Assembly: GCF_003112575.1 (NCBI RefSeq)
Contig: NZ_BEWC01000003.1
Location: 372,001 to 436,000 of the forward strand
Length of the DNA stretch: 64,000 nucleotides
Direction: 5' to 3'
DNA from: Streptomyces ardesiacus
Lineage (GTDB): Bacteria; Actinomycetota; Actinomycetes; Streptomycetales; Streptomycetaceae
Part shown: piece by piece, positions 1 to 9,325 of the stretch
How positions within the stretch are numbered: position 1 is the first letter of the stretch
Layout: every line of letters begins with the position of its first letter
Notes under the pieces: model-generated
Database searches by the model: none
Told to the model about the DNA's origin: nothing
What the model saw: the letters and a program-made list of their open reading frames with translations, nothing else
Position numbers and translations under genes: made by a program

Positions 1-757
1 GAGTGACCTCCGCGAGGTCTTCGACGGTCGGGCGCAGGCCCAGCTCGGCGGCGAGGGCGGTACCGATATCGGCGGCGAGTTCCGGGGAGAAGAACGTGCC
101 CGGCACGCTCTGGGCGACGGCTCGCCGGAAGAGTCCGGCCGCGCGGGGCATCGCCAGCAGCGAGGCCACGGAACCGGCGCCGGCCGACTCACCGAAGACC
201 GTGACCTGCCCGGGGTCGCCGCCGAACGCGGCGATGTTCTCCTGCACCCAGGCCAGCGCCGCGATCTGGTCGAGCAGGCCCCGGTTGGCGGGGGCGCCCT
301 CGATGTGGGCGAAACCCTCCATGCCGATGCGGTAGTTGAGGGTGACGACGACGAGGTCGCCGTCGGCGGCGATGCGGCGGGCGTCGTAGGCGGGGTTGCC
401 GGAGTGGCCCATCTTGTAGGCGCCGCCGTAGATCCAGACCATGACCGGGCGGTGGGCGGCCGGGTCGGGCGCGGGGGTCCAGACGTTGACCGTCAGCCAG
501 TCGTCGCCCTCGGGGACGGCCGGGGGATCGGGGACGCCGAGGTCCTGCGGGGGCGGCGGGCCGAAGGCGTACGCGTCGCGTATGCCGTCCCAGGGGCGGG
601 GGCGGCGCGGGGCGGCGAAGCGGGCGTCCCCCACCGGGGGCTGGGCGAAGGGGATGCCGCGGAAGACGGTCAGGCCGTCCTCGGTTCGGCCGCGCACCGC
701 GCCGGAGGAGGTGCGCACCACGGGTTCCGCTGACTCGGCAGGTCCAGGGATCGTCAT
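1..757 (-). CDS. carboxylesterase type B family (3' part outside window)
   Basis: About 252 codons from an ATG at 757; the end lies beyond the window, so roughly half of a typical 500-aa type B carboxylesterase is visible. I see the family entry sequence FRGIPFAQPPVG near residue 33, an oxyanion-hole-type segment WIYGGAY, and the nucleophile elbow GESAGAG with Ser at about residue 191. The enzyme should hydrolyse carboxylic esters. The catalytic Glu and His would lie in the missing part. No signal peptide is seen, so it is probably cytoplasmic. It runs in the same direction as the reductase gene at 791-1921 and begins 34 nt downstream of that gene's stop, so the two may be co-transcribed. The substrate cannot be told from sequence. 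Confidence 0.85.
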   Translation of the reverse strand, partial: MTIPGPAESAEPVVRTSSGAVRGRTEDGLTVFRGIPFAQPPVGDARFAAPRRPRPWDGIRDAYAFGPPPPQDLGVPDPPAVPEGDDWLTVNVWTPAPDPAAHRPVMVWIYGGAYKMGHSGNPAYDARRIAADGDLVVVTLNYRIGMEGFAHIEGAPANRGLLDQIAALAWVQENIAAFGGDPGQVTVFGESAGAGSVASLLAMPRAAGLFRRAVAQSVPGTFFSPELAADIGTALAAELGLRPTVEDLAEVT

Positions 758-790
758 CCTCCGGACCCTACGCGGTGGTGCGCACCGCGG

Positions 791-1921
791 TCAGCTGAGG
801 GTCTTCAGCGATGCCGCGTCGTACGGGGCGAGTTCGTCGAAGCGGCCGCCGAGGACCTTGTCGGCCCACCGCGGGTCGTGGAGCAGCGCGCGGCCGACGG
901 CGACGAGGTCGAACTCGTCGCGCTCCAGGCGGTCGAGGAGGTTGTCGAGGCCGCGGACGGGGGCGCCCTCGCCCTGGAAGGCCTTGGTGAAGTCGCCGTC
1001 GAGGCCGACCGAGCCGACCGTGATGGCGGTCTTGCCGGTGAGCTTCTTGGTCCAGCCGGCGAGGTTGAGGTCCGAGTCCTCGAACTCGGGCAGCCAGTAG
1101 CGGCGGGTGGAGGCGTGGAAGGCGTCGACACCGGCCGCGGCAAGCGGGGTGAGGATGGCCTCCAGCTCCTCGGGGGTCTCGGCGAGGCGGGCGTCGTACG
1201 CCTCCTGCTTCCACTGGGAGTAGCGGAAGATCACCGGGAAGTCGGCGGAGACGGTCTCCCGTACGGCGGCCACGATCTCGGCGGCGAACTTCGTCCGGGC
1301 GACCGGGTCGCCGCCGTAGGCGTCGGTGCGGCGGTTGGTGCCGGACCACAGGAACTGGTCGACGAGGTAGCCGTGGGCGCCGTGGATCTCCACGCCGTCG
1401 AAGCCGATGCGCTCGGCGGCCGCGGCGGCCTCGGCGAAGGCGCCGACGACGTCGTCCAGGTCGCGCTGGGTCATGGCCTTCCCGGTGGGCTCGTCCTCGC
1501 CGATGCGCAGGCCGGACGGGCCGACGGCGGGGGCGTCCGGGAAGGGCTGGTCCCCGGCCTTGCGGACCATGCCGATGTGCCACAGCTGCGGCACGATCGT
1601 GCCGCCGCCCGCGTGCACCGCCTCGGCAACCTTCGCCCATCCGGCGAGCTGCTCCGCGCCGTGGAAGCGCGGGACGCGGTCGCTCTGCCCTGCCGAGTCG
1701 TGGCCGACGTAGGTGCCCTCGGTGACGATCAGTCCCACTCCGGCGGCGGCGCGGCGGGCGTAGTAGGAGACCACGTCCTCGCCGGGGACGCCGCCCGGGG
1801 AGAACATCCGGGTCATCGGCGCCATCGCGATGCGGTTTGGCACAGTGAGGCCGTTGATGGTGGCCGGGCGGGCGAGGAGTTGGGCGGCGCGGGTGGCGGC
1901 CTCGGCGGGGGTGACGGTCAC
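791..1921 (-). CDS. NADH:flavin oxidoreductase, old yellow enzyme family
   Basis: 376 aa from a GTG at 1921. I chose this start because AGGAG (1929-1933) lies 7 nt before it; the longer in-frame extension to 2017 has no such site and is not family-like. The protein is an FMN-binding TIM barrel. PNRIAMAPMTRM lies near the N-terminus, QLWHIGM around residues 112-118, and the family signature GVEIHGAHGYLVDQF around residues 176-190. Such enzymes reduce activated C=C bonds (enones and similar electrophiles) with NAD(P)H. The gene precedes the carboxylesterase in the same orientation. A perfect 14-nt palindrome 35 nt upstream suggests control by a dimeric repressor. The physiological substrate is unknown. 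Confidence 0.92.
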   Translation of the reverse strand: MTVTPAEAATRAAQLLARPATINGLTVPNRIAMAPMTRMFSPGGVPGEDVVSYYARRAAAGVGLIVTEGTYVGHDSAGQSDRVPRFHGAEQLAGWAKVAEAVHAGGGTIVPQLWHIGMVRKAGDQPFPDAPAVGPSGLRIGEDEPTGKAMTQRDLDDVVGAFAEAAAAAERIGFDGVEIHGAHGYLVDQFLWSGTNRRTDAYGGDPVARTKFAAEIVAAVRETVSADFPVIFRYSQWKQEAYDARLAETPEELEAILTPLAAAGVDAFHASTRRYWLPEFEDSDLNLAGWTKKLTGKTAITVGSVGLDGDFTKAFQGEGAPVRGLDNLLDRLERDEFDLVAVGRALLHDPRWADKVLGGRFDELAPYDAASLKTLS

Positions 1922-1955
1922 GTGGGGGCTCCTGAGGTGGGTACCGGTCAGTATG

Positions 1956-1969
1956 TGCATGCGCATGCA
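1956..1969. promoter_or_regulatory. palindromic operator candidate upstream of the flavin oxidoreductase
   Basis: TGCATGCGCATGCA is a perfect 14-nt palindrome 34 nt upstream of the GTG at 1921. It sits where promoter and operator would be expected. Enone-reductase genes are often controlled by TetR or MarR family repressors at such sites, but no regulator gene is adjacent, so the binding protein is unknown. The rest of 1922-2139 shows nothing further. Confidence 0.45.
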
Positions 1970-2139
1970 GACACCGGCAACAACCGAGCGGCTCCCCCGC
2001 GCATTCCGGCCGTGCACCGCCCATGACCCGCCTCACAGCTGGACTACCGGCGCTCTGACCCGCATACCTCCTCCGGGTTGGGCGGGTGTGGGGCCTTGGT
2101 GCCAGCTACCCGGCCGAGGTCCCGCCGGTGCTCGGAGCG

Positions 2140-4539
2140 CTAGATGACGGACAGGTACTCGTCGATGGAACGGGCGACTTCCCGCAGGACCGTGCGGGGG
2201 ACGGTCACCGGGTCCCAGATCCCCGCCGTCGACGCCTCGGCGCAGGTGCCTGACGCCGCGTCGTAGGTACGCTCCGGCCAGGCCGCCTGGACGGTGGCGA
2301 CCACGGCCGCGGCGTCCGGGGCCCCACTGCTGTCGGCCAGGACCCGCAAGGGCTCTACGAGTCCGTGGGCCAGAGCGTGGTCCAGGGCATCGGCGGCCGC
2401 GCCCGCCGCACCCGTGCCGGGACCGGAGTCGTCCTGCGTGGCGAGATGGCCGCCGACGGCAGCGAGCGCGGCAGCCGCGCCCGGTACGACGCCCTCCGTT
2501 ACCGCGGCCTTGGCCAGCCGGGTCGCGAGGCGCAAGGTGTCCGCCTGCTGCTCGCGTTCGGCTTGGGTGGGAGCCCCCGCGCGGACGATCGCCACCCCGC
2601 CGGCGAGTCGGGCCAACCTCTCGCGGAGCCGGTCCCGGGCGTCCTCGGCGTCGCTGTTCTCGATCTGGGTCCGAATCTGACCGACGCGGCTGACCACCTG
2701 TTCGCTGGAGCCGGCCCCGCCGATGACCGTCGTACCTTCCTTGGTCACGACCACTCGGCGAGCACGGCCGAGCAGGTCCAGCCCGGTCCTCTCCAGCGTG
2801 AGACCGACCCTCTCGGTGATCACCTCCCCTCCTGTGACAACGGCGAGGTCGCCCAGCAGGGCGAGGCTGCCCCGCGGTCCGCGGTGGGGGCCCTGGACGG
2901 CGACAGAGGTGAAGGCGCCCTTCGTGTTGTTGACGACCAGCATCGACAGCACCTCGGCCTCGACATCCCCGGCCACCACCAGCAGGGGGGCACCGGTGGC
3001 CTTCACCTTCTGCACCAGGGGGAGGAGAGAGCCGACCGATGAGATGGCCTGCTCGTGCAGGAGGACGTAGGGCTTCTCCAGGACCGCGGTGCCCGCCTCC
3101 TCGTCGGTGATGAAGTAGGGGGAGAGGCAGTCGCCCCGGAAGGCCATGCCCTCGACGATCTCCACTTCCATACCGAAGGACTGGGACTCCTCGACGACGA
3201 GGACGCCCTCCCGGCCCACCTTGTCCAGGGCCTCGGCGATCGCACGGCCCATCCGCGACGCCTGCAGCGTGGTCACGACGATCTGGGTGATCTCCTCCTT
3301 GGTCTCCACCCGACGCCCCTCGCCCAGGAGCGTCTCCGCGCGCCGGAGGGTGCCGGGGAGGGCGCGCGCCAGGAGAATCGGGCTCGTGCCGGCGTCCACG
3401 GCGCGCTGCAGGTGCCGTAGTGACGCGTGCAGCACGAGGGCGGCGGTGGCCGCGCCGTCACCGGCCTGCCGCCGCATCCTGTGCACCAGGTCGCGCACCA
3501 GTCCTGCACCTACGGCGGCCCGGCCGGGAGGTGTCACCACTTCCCGCGCGATCACGACCGTGTCGGTGAACGGTTCCACCGAACCGTCTCCGCGGCTGAC
3601 CATCGCCGGGCGTGGGCGCGGTCCGACAGTGCGTTCCAGGAGATGTGCCACCGGGGCCAGGCCGGCGAGCACCTCGGCGGCGGGCCCGCCGACCGGAACC
3701 GCGATGCCCGCCGGCACCGCGCGAGCCGCGTGGCCTTGGGAGCGGCCGTCGGGTCTTGCCGGTGACGGCGCGGACGGCCATTCACCGCCTTGTCCGCGCC
3801 GTGCGACGACAAGGCTGCCCACGCCGTCCAGAATCCACAGCTTCGGTGTCTGCCGTGCATGGGCGCGGCGCATCTCCTGGCTGACGTACCGGAAGAGGTC
3901 CAGCACGGAGACCCGGCCGTCACCGTCCGCATCGGCCACCCCCTTCCGCAGCCCCTCGACGAGCGCGGAGGTGAACACGGACAGCGGCCCGCCGCCGCCC
4001 GTCCCTTCCGGGACCAGTTCGAACGCCAGCTGCGTCTCGTCGGTCGCGCTGATCACCACGGTGCCACTGCCGTCGAACGGGCCACCGAGGTCGATGCTCG
4101 TGCTGTCGCCCTTCGCGCCCAGCCGGAAGGCGCCGCTGAAACAGCAGTCGAGCAGGAGGACCTTCCGCTCGGACCGGCATCGCTGGAGCTGCCTGCTGAC
4201 GAAGTCGGCGGGGACCGCGTAGGACTCCAGGAGGTCCGGCTCCTTCAGGGTGTCCGTACCGGCGAAGTACAGCGACTCGTCGTAGTCCTTGATGCCGTGG
4301 CAGGAGAAATAGACGAGCAGTTCGTCGTCACGTTGCGCCTCGGTGAAGAACCGCTGCAGCGCCCGCTGGATCGAGTAGGCCGGTTGGTCGAGGACCTGGG
4401 TCACCTCGTAGCCGCCGATCACCGGGTCACGAAGGACACGGGCCAGTTCCCCGGCGTCCCGCAGGGGCGCCTCCAGCGGATTCCACCGGGAGTCCTCGTA
4501 CCGCCCGGTGGCGATCAGGAGGGCCCTACGACGGCTCAT
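2140..4539 (-). CDS. caspase-family peptidase fused to a degenerate GroEL-like chaperonin domain
   Basis: 799 aa from ATG 4539 (an alternative ATG at 4548 adds three residues). Residues 1 to about 245 form a caspase/metacaspase (C14) domain with the His in YFSCHGIKD (about His81) and the Cys in LLDCCFSGAF (about Cys133), so the dyad is intact. A Pro/Gly-rich linker follows. From about residue 290 to the end the protein aligns by eye with GroEL of the neighbouring gene, best in the intermediate and apical parts: KVGREGVLVVEESQSFGMEV matches [20 protein letters not shown] in GroEL, and GDLAVVTGGEVI matches [12 protein letters not shown]. Nucleotide-binding motifs are eroded: GDGTTT has become [13 protein letters not shown] has become VGPRPRP, and the late GGG has become GAA. 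The GGM tail is absent. The gene overlaps the EACC1-like gene by 14 nt, so translation is probably coupled. I infer a regulated protease whose sensor is a chaperonin mimic. Confidence 0.9.
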   Translation of the reverse strand: MSRRRALLIATGRYEDSRWNPLEAPLRDAGELARVLRDPVIGGYEVTQVLDQPAYSIQRALQRFFTEAQRDDELLVYFSCHGIKDYDESLYFAGTDTLKEPDLLESYAVPADFVSRQLQRCRSERKVLLLDCCFSGAFRLGAKGDSTSIDLGGPFDGSGTVVISATDETQLAFELVPEGTGGGGPLSVFTSALVEGLRKGVADADGDGRVSVLDLFRYVSQEMRRAHARQTPKLWILDGVGSLVVARRGQGGEWPSAPSPARPDGRSQGHAARAVPAGIAVPVGGPAAEVLAGLAPVAHLLERTVGPRPRPAMVSRGDGSVEPFTDTVVIAREVVTPPGRAAVGAGLVRDLVHRMRRQAGDGAATAALVLHASLRHLQRAVDAGTSPILLARALPGTLRRAETLLGEGRRVETKEEITQIVVTTLQASRMGRAIAEALDKVGREGVLVVEESQSFGMEVEIVEGMAFRGDCLSPYFITDEEAGTAVLEKPYVLLHEQAISSVGSLLPLVQKVKATGAPLLVVAGDVEAEVLSMLVVNNTKGAFTSVAVQGPHRGPRGSLALLGDLAVVTGGEVITERVGLTLERTGLDLLGRARRVVVTKEGTTVIGGAGSSEQVVSRVGQIRTQIENSDAEDARDRLRERLARLAGGVAIVRAGAPTQAEREQQADTLRLATRLAKAAVTEGVVPGAAAALAAVGGHLATQDDSGPGTGAAGAAADALDHALAHGLVEPLRVLADSSGAPDAAAVVATVQAAWPERTYDAASGTCAEASTAGIWDPVTVPRTVLREVARSIDEYLSVI

Positions 4540-4930
4540 CGGACGCATCCCGTTCCGCTGTCCCTGCCGTCCTCTCCAGGAAGACGTCGATCAGTTGCTG
4601 CTGCTGCCCCGCGGACAGCCCGGTCAGCTCCAGGCTGTCCTCGCCGAGCACCAGACTGGCACTGCGTCCCGCCGCCCGCTCCGACCACGCCTGCACGGTG
4701 GCCACCACCGCGCCGATGACGGCGGGGACGAGCGTGACGATCAGGGTCCCGATCGCCACCAGGTCGCCCGCTTTGCTGCCCGGCGGCGCGCTTCCGGCCC
4801 GGGCGGGTACCACCTGCTCGACCCGTTGCCGCAGCAGCATCTCCCGCAACTGCCTCGAAGCCTCGACACGTTCCTTCTCGTCGGCGCCGGCCCCCGCGTG
4901 CGCGACGATGCGGATGTGCGCAGTGTTCAT
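4526..4930 (-). CDS. small EACC1-like (effector-associated constant component) protein
   Basis: 134 aa from ATG 4930, chosen because AGGA lies 8 nt upstream; the ATG at 4939 has no room for a ribosome site. The layout is an N-terminal beta-strand (IRIVAHAG), a short helix (LREMLLRQRVEQ), a Gly/Ala hydrophobic stretch near residues 50-75 (LVAIGTLIVTLVPAVIGAVV), then a strand-rich end (SASLVLGEDSLELTGL) and a helix (QQQLIDVFLER). This matches my knowledge of EACC1, a small protein that accompanies caspase and other effectors in actinobacterial conflict systems; the assignment is by pattern only. It is the first gene of a two-gene unit with the caspase-chaperonin fusion and lies downstream of the groEL terminator. 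I see no convincing promoter in 4931-4993. Confidence 0.7.
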   Translation of the reverse strand: MNTAHIRIVAHAGAGADEKERVEASRQLREMLLRQRVEQVVPARAGSAPPGSKAGDLVAIGTLIVTLVPAVIGAVVATVQAWSERAAGRSASLVLGEDSLELTGLSAGQQQQLIDVFLERTAGTAERDASDEPS

Positions 4931-4993
4931 ATACAACATCCTGGCAGAAGACAGGTGTTGAGCGGTTCTGTTTGTTGGTGGTGCGCACACGCC

Positions 4994-5031
4994 CGAGGGC
5001 GGCACCCCCCTCTCGGGGAGTGCCGCCCTCG
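4994..5031 (-). terminator. groEL transcription terminator
   Basis: Perfect 12-bp inverted repeat (arms 4994-5005 and 5020-5031, CGAGGGCGGCAC and its complement) with a 14-nt loop, 38 nt past the groEL stop. It separates groEL from the EACC1-caspase unit, which therefore probably has its own promoter unless read-through occurs. Confidence 0.85.
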
Positions 5032-5068
5032 GTCCGTACGGGACGGCCGATCAACCGGAACCGGTCGA

Positions 5069-6823
<1,755 letters not shown>

Positions 6824-6838
6824 TCACTCTCACCTTCA

Positions 6839-6883
6839 GAGTGCTAACGCCAATGATTAGCACTCGGCATGCCCGAGTGCAAG
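6839..6883 (-). promoter_or_regulatory. CIRCE-type HrcA operator array overlapping the groEL promoter
   Basis: Read on the minus strand there are three 9-nt arms separated by exactly 9 nt: CTTGCACTC (6883-6875), GAGTGCTAA (6865-6857) and TTAGCACTC (6847-6839). The first two form a CIRCE element with two arm substitutions. The second and third form the inverse pairing. A promoter is embedded: -35 TTGCAC, 17-nt spacer, -10 TAATCA. HrcA bound here would block it. Confidence 0.85.
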
Positions 6884-6938
6884 GTGCGCCCGCGAAGCGG
6901 GCTCGTCGAGGGGCGGTCGCCGGCCGGCGGCGAACAGG

Positions 6939-6975
6939 CCGAAGGGCCCGTACCCAGCGGGTACGGGCCCTTCGG
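6939..6975 (-). terminator. strong hairpin terminator after the cold-shock gene
   Basis: Perfect 17-bp inverted repeat (6939-6955 and 6959-6975) with a 3-nt loop, 32 nt past the cold-shock stop codon. It isolates that gene from the groEL promoter region. Confidence 0.85.
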
Positions 6976-7007
6976 ATGAAGACCGGGTGCTGCGGTGGCC
7001 GCGCGTC

Positions 7008-7211
7008 TCAGGCGCTGAGGCGAACCATGTCGGCCTGCGGGCCCTTCTGACCCTGCGAGATCTCGAACTCGACCCGCTGGCCTTCTTCGAGGGTGCGGTA
7101 GCCGTCCATCTGAATCGCGCTGTAGTGGACGAAAACATCCGCACCACCGTCGACCGCGATGAAGCCGTACCCCTTCTCCGCGTTGAACCACTTGACGGTG
7201 CCCTGAGCCAT
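7008..7211 (-). CDS. cold-shock domain protein (CspA family)
   Basis: 67 aa from ATG 7211. A single cold-shock OB-fold covers the whole chain, with RNP1 as [11 protein letters not shown] and RNP2 as DVFVHYSAI, and the start [16 protein letters not shown] is family-typical. It should bind single-stranded RNA/DNA as an RNA chaperone in the cytoplasm. It is transcribed alone, with a hairpin terminator behind it and a long upstream region. The short hairpin CACCCCCCACGA / TCGTGG near 7275-7297 would lie in its 5' leader. Confidence 0.96.
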   Translation of the reverse strand: MAQGTVKWFNAEKGYGFIAVDGGADVFVHYSAIQMDGYRTLEEGQRVEFEISQGQKGPQADMVRLSA

Positions 7212-7321
7212 GCCTAACTCCCCTATTACTGGCCCTTGCACAGATCCGCACTTCGCGGACCCGGGTCAGACCTCACCCCCCACGACTGGGGGCGTGCGCC
7301 GGAACGCGTCGACCGCGGCTG

Positions 7322-7349
7322 AATGTATCTGTCCAACTGCCGTCTGCAA
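7322..7349 (-). promoter_or_regulatory. candidate promoter of the cold-shock gene
   Basis: On the minus strand TTGCAG (7349-7344), a 16-nt spacer and TACATT (7327-7322) lie about 110 nt upstream of the start, predicting a leader of roughly 100 nt. The sequence from 7350 to 7566 is AT-richer than its surroundings and holds a GAATTC direct repeat near 7400-7414, but no gene that I can support. Confidence 0.4.
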
Positions 7350-7566
7350 CAGGTCAATCGGACGAGAAATCTGGACGCGCCCGGTCCGGAATGTAGCGAG
7401 AATTCGCCTGAATTCGGGTCAAGTCGGGGCACGCAAAGGGAACAAAAGCCGCAGAACACGCTCGCACTTTGGCTGCTTCTTGTCGGGCGGGCGGCAGGAA
7501 TTAACGGTTCCCGTTGTGCTGATCGGGAGCGGGTTCCCCAACTCTACCGCGCTCAACCCCATGGAA

Positions 7567-7599
7567 TTGCCCCCTCCGTTTCTCTCACGGAGAGGGCAA
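7567..7599 (-). terminator. terminator after the sulfur-carrier gene
   Basis: Inverted repeat of 13 bp with one mismatch (7567-7579 and 7587-7599) and a 7-nt loop, 44 nt past the stop of the MoaD/ThiS-like gene. Confidence 0.75.
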
Positions 7600-7642
7600 T
7601 ACGCACTACAAGGTGTATCTGCGGCGGTCTGCGCCGCACGCG

Positions 7643-7918
7643 TCAGCCGCCGGCGACCGCCGGGATGATCGAGACGCCCGCGCCGTCCGGCGTCGCGGTC
7701 TCCAGGCCCTGCTCGAAGCGGACGTCGTCGTCGTTGACGTAGACGTTGACGAAGCGGCGCAGCTTGCCCTGGTCGTCCAGGACGCGGGCGGCGATGCCGG
7801 TGTGGTTCTTCTCCAGGTCGGAGATGACCTCGCCGAGGGTGACGCCCTCGGCACTGACCTCGGCCTTGCCGCCGGTGTAGGTGCGCAGGATGGTCGGGAT
7901 GCGAACGGTGACGCTCAC
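7643..7918 (-). CDS. MoaD/ThiS/CysO-like ubiquitin-fold sulfur carrier
   Basis: 91 aa from GTG 7918, chosen because GGAGG lies 6 nt upstream. The sequence has the beta-grasp pattern of MoaD/ThiS proteins: VTVRIPTILRTYTGG at the start, LGEVISDLE in the middle, FVNVYVNDDDVRF, and the C-terminal Gly-Gly (IIPAVAGG) needed for adenylation and thiocarboxylation. Such proteins carry sulfur to molybdopterin, thiazole, cysteine or homocysteine synthesis. It lies 95 nt downstream of the ThrC-like gene under the same SAM riboswitch, which argues for a methionine- or sulfur-linked role. No activating E1-like or Mec-type hydrolase gene is in the window. Confidence 0.88.
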   Translation of the reverse strand: MSVTVRIPTILRTYTGGKAEVSAEGVTLGEVISDLEKNHTGIAARVLDDQGKLRRFVNVYVNDDDVRFEQGLETATPDGAGVSIIPAVAGG

Positions 7919-8013
7919 GTGGAACCTCCGGTCAGGTGTCGTGCCCAGGGGCGCGGAAGACTGCGCGGCCGGCCACATGCGGCCCGCAGGTGAGGAACGA
8001 GGGAGCCGGGCCC

Positions 8014-9306
8014 CTAGACAAGGCCGGCCTCGCGGAAGGAATCGAGGGTGGGGCGGATCGTGGCGGTGAGGCCGGTGCCGGCCACCGCGTCGAGGGTCTT
8101 GAGGCCGTCACCGGTGTTGAGGACGACCGTGGTGAGCGACGGGTCCAGCACGCCGTTCTCGATCAGCTTCTTCGTCACGCCGACGGTCACGCCGCCGGCC
8201 GTCTCGGCGAAGATGCCCTCGGTGCGGGCGAGCAGCTTGATCGCGTCCACGACCTGCTCGTCGGTCACGTCCTCCACGGCGCCGCCGGTGCGGCGGGCGA
8301 TGTCGAGGACGTAGGGGCCGTCGGCCGGGTTGCCGATGGCCAGGGACTTGGCGATGGTGTTCGGCTTCTGCGGGCGGACCACGTCGTGACCGGCCTTGTA
8401 CGCCGTGGAGACCGGCGAGCAGCCCTCGGCCTGCGCGCCGAAGATCTTGTAGGGCCTGTCCTCGACCAGGCCGAGCGCGATCAGCTCCTTGAGCCCCTTG
8501 TCGATCTTCGTGAGCTGGGAGCCGGACGCGATCGGCACGACGAGCTGGTCGGGCAGCCTCCAGCCGAGCTGCTCGCAGATCTCGTAGGCGAGGGTCTTGG
8601 AGCCCTCGGCGTAGTAGGGCCGCAGGTTGACGTTGACGAAGCCCCAGCCCTCGCCCGCCGGGTCGCCGATCAGCTCGGAGCAGAAGCGGTTCACGTCGTC
8701 GTAGTTGCCCTCGATGCCGACCAGCTCACCGCCGTAGACGGCGGCCATGACGACCTTGCCCTGCTCCAGGTCGTGCGGGATGAACACGCAGGAGCGGAAG
8801 CCGGCCCGGGCGGCGGCGGCGCCGACGGCACCGGCGAGGTTGCCGGTGGAGGAGCAGGACAGGGTGGTGAAGCCGAAGGCGCGGGCGGCCTCCAGGGCCT
8901 GGGCGACGACGCGGTCCTTGAAGGAGTGCGTCGGGTTGCCGGAGTCGTCCTTGACGTACAGGCCGCCGGTGACGCCCAGTTCACGGGCGAGGTTGTCGGC
9001 CTGGACGAGCTTGGTCCAGCCCGGGTTGATGTTCGGCTTGGTCGCCACGTCGGCGGGGACGGGGAGCAGGGGGGCGTAGCGCCAGATGTTCGCGGGGCCC
9101 GCTTCGATCCGCTTGCGCAGCTCGTCGGCGTCGTAGGCGGAGAAGTCGTAGGCGATCTCGAGGGGGCCGAAACACTCCTCGCAGGCGAAGACCGGTCCGA
9201 GCGGGACCTTGTGGCCGCACTCCCGGCAGCTCAGGGCGGCGGCGGGGCCGAGGTCGACCGCGGGGTTCGTGGTGTTCGTGGCGGTTTCGGCAGTCTGCAC
9301 AGCCAT
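8014..9306 (-). CDS. thrC: threonine synthase-like PLP enzyme
   Basis: 430 aa from ATG 9306. The N-terminus carries a zinc-ribbon-like CxxC pair (CREC ... CEEC, about residues 27-43). The PLP lysine is in HSFKDR (about Lys130), and SSTGNLAGA is the phosphate-binding loop. The family converts O-phosphohomoserine to threonine. The standard actinobacterial threonine synthase usually sits with hom and thrB, not here. This copy is behind a SAM riboswitch and followed by a sulfur carrier, so a gamma-replacement reaction giving homocysteine is an attractive alternative (inference). Starts farther upstream (9330, 9339) fall inside the riboswitch and are unlikely. Confidence 0.9.
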   Translation of the reverse strand: MAVQTAETATNTTNPAVDLGPAAALSCRECGHKVPLGPVFACEECFGPLEIAYDFSAYDADELRKRIEAGPANIWRYAPLLPVPADVATKPNINPGWTKLVQADNLARELGVTGGLYVKDDSGNPTHSFKDRVVAQALEAARAFGFTTLSCSSTGNLAGAVGAAAARAGFRSCVFIPHDLEQGKVVMAAVYGGELVGIEGNYDDVNRFCSELIGDPAGEGWGFVNVNLRPYYAEGSKTLAYEICEQLGWRLPDQLVVPIASGSQLTKIDKGLKELIALGLVEDRPYKIFGAQAEGCSPVSTAYKAGHDVVRPQKPNTIAKSLAIGNPADGPYVLDIARRTGGAVEDVTDEQVVDAIKLLARTEGIFAETAGGVTVGVTKKLIENGVLDPSLTTVVLNTGDGLKTLDAVAGTGLTATIRPTLDSFREAGLV

Positions 9307-9325
9307 GGAGGCGAGGCCCTTTCTC

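Noticed and set aside
7212..7642. A plus-strand gene in the 430-nt gap between the cold-shock and sulfur-carrier genes
   Set aside because: The open frame has no ribosome site or family resemblance and crosses a clear terminator; the DNA looks like promoter and leader.
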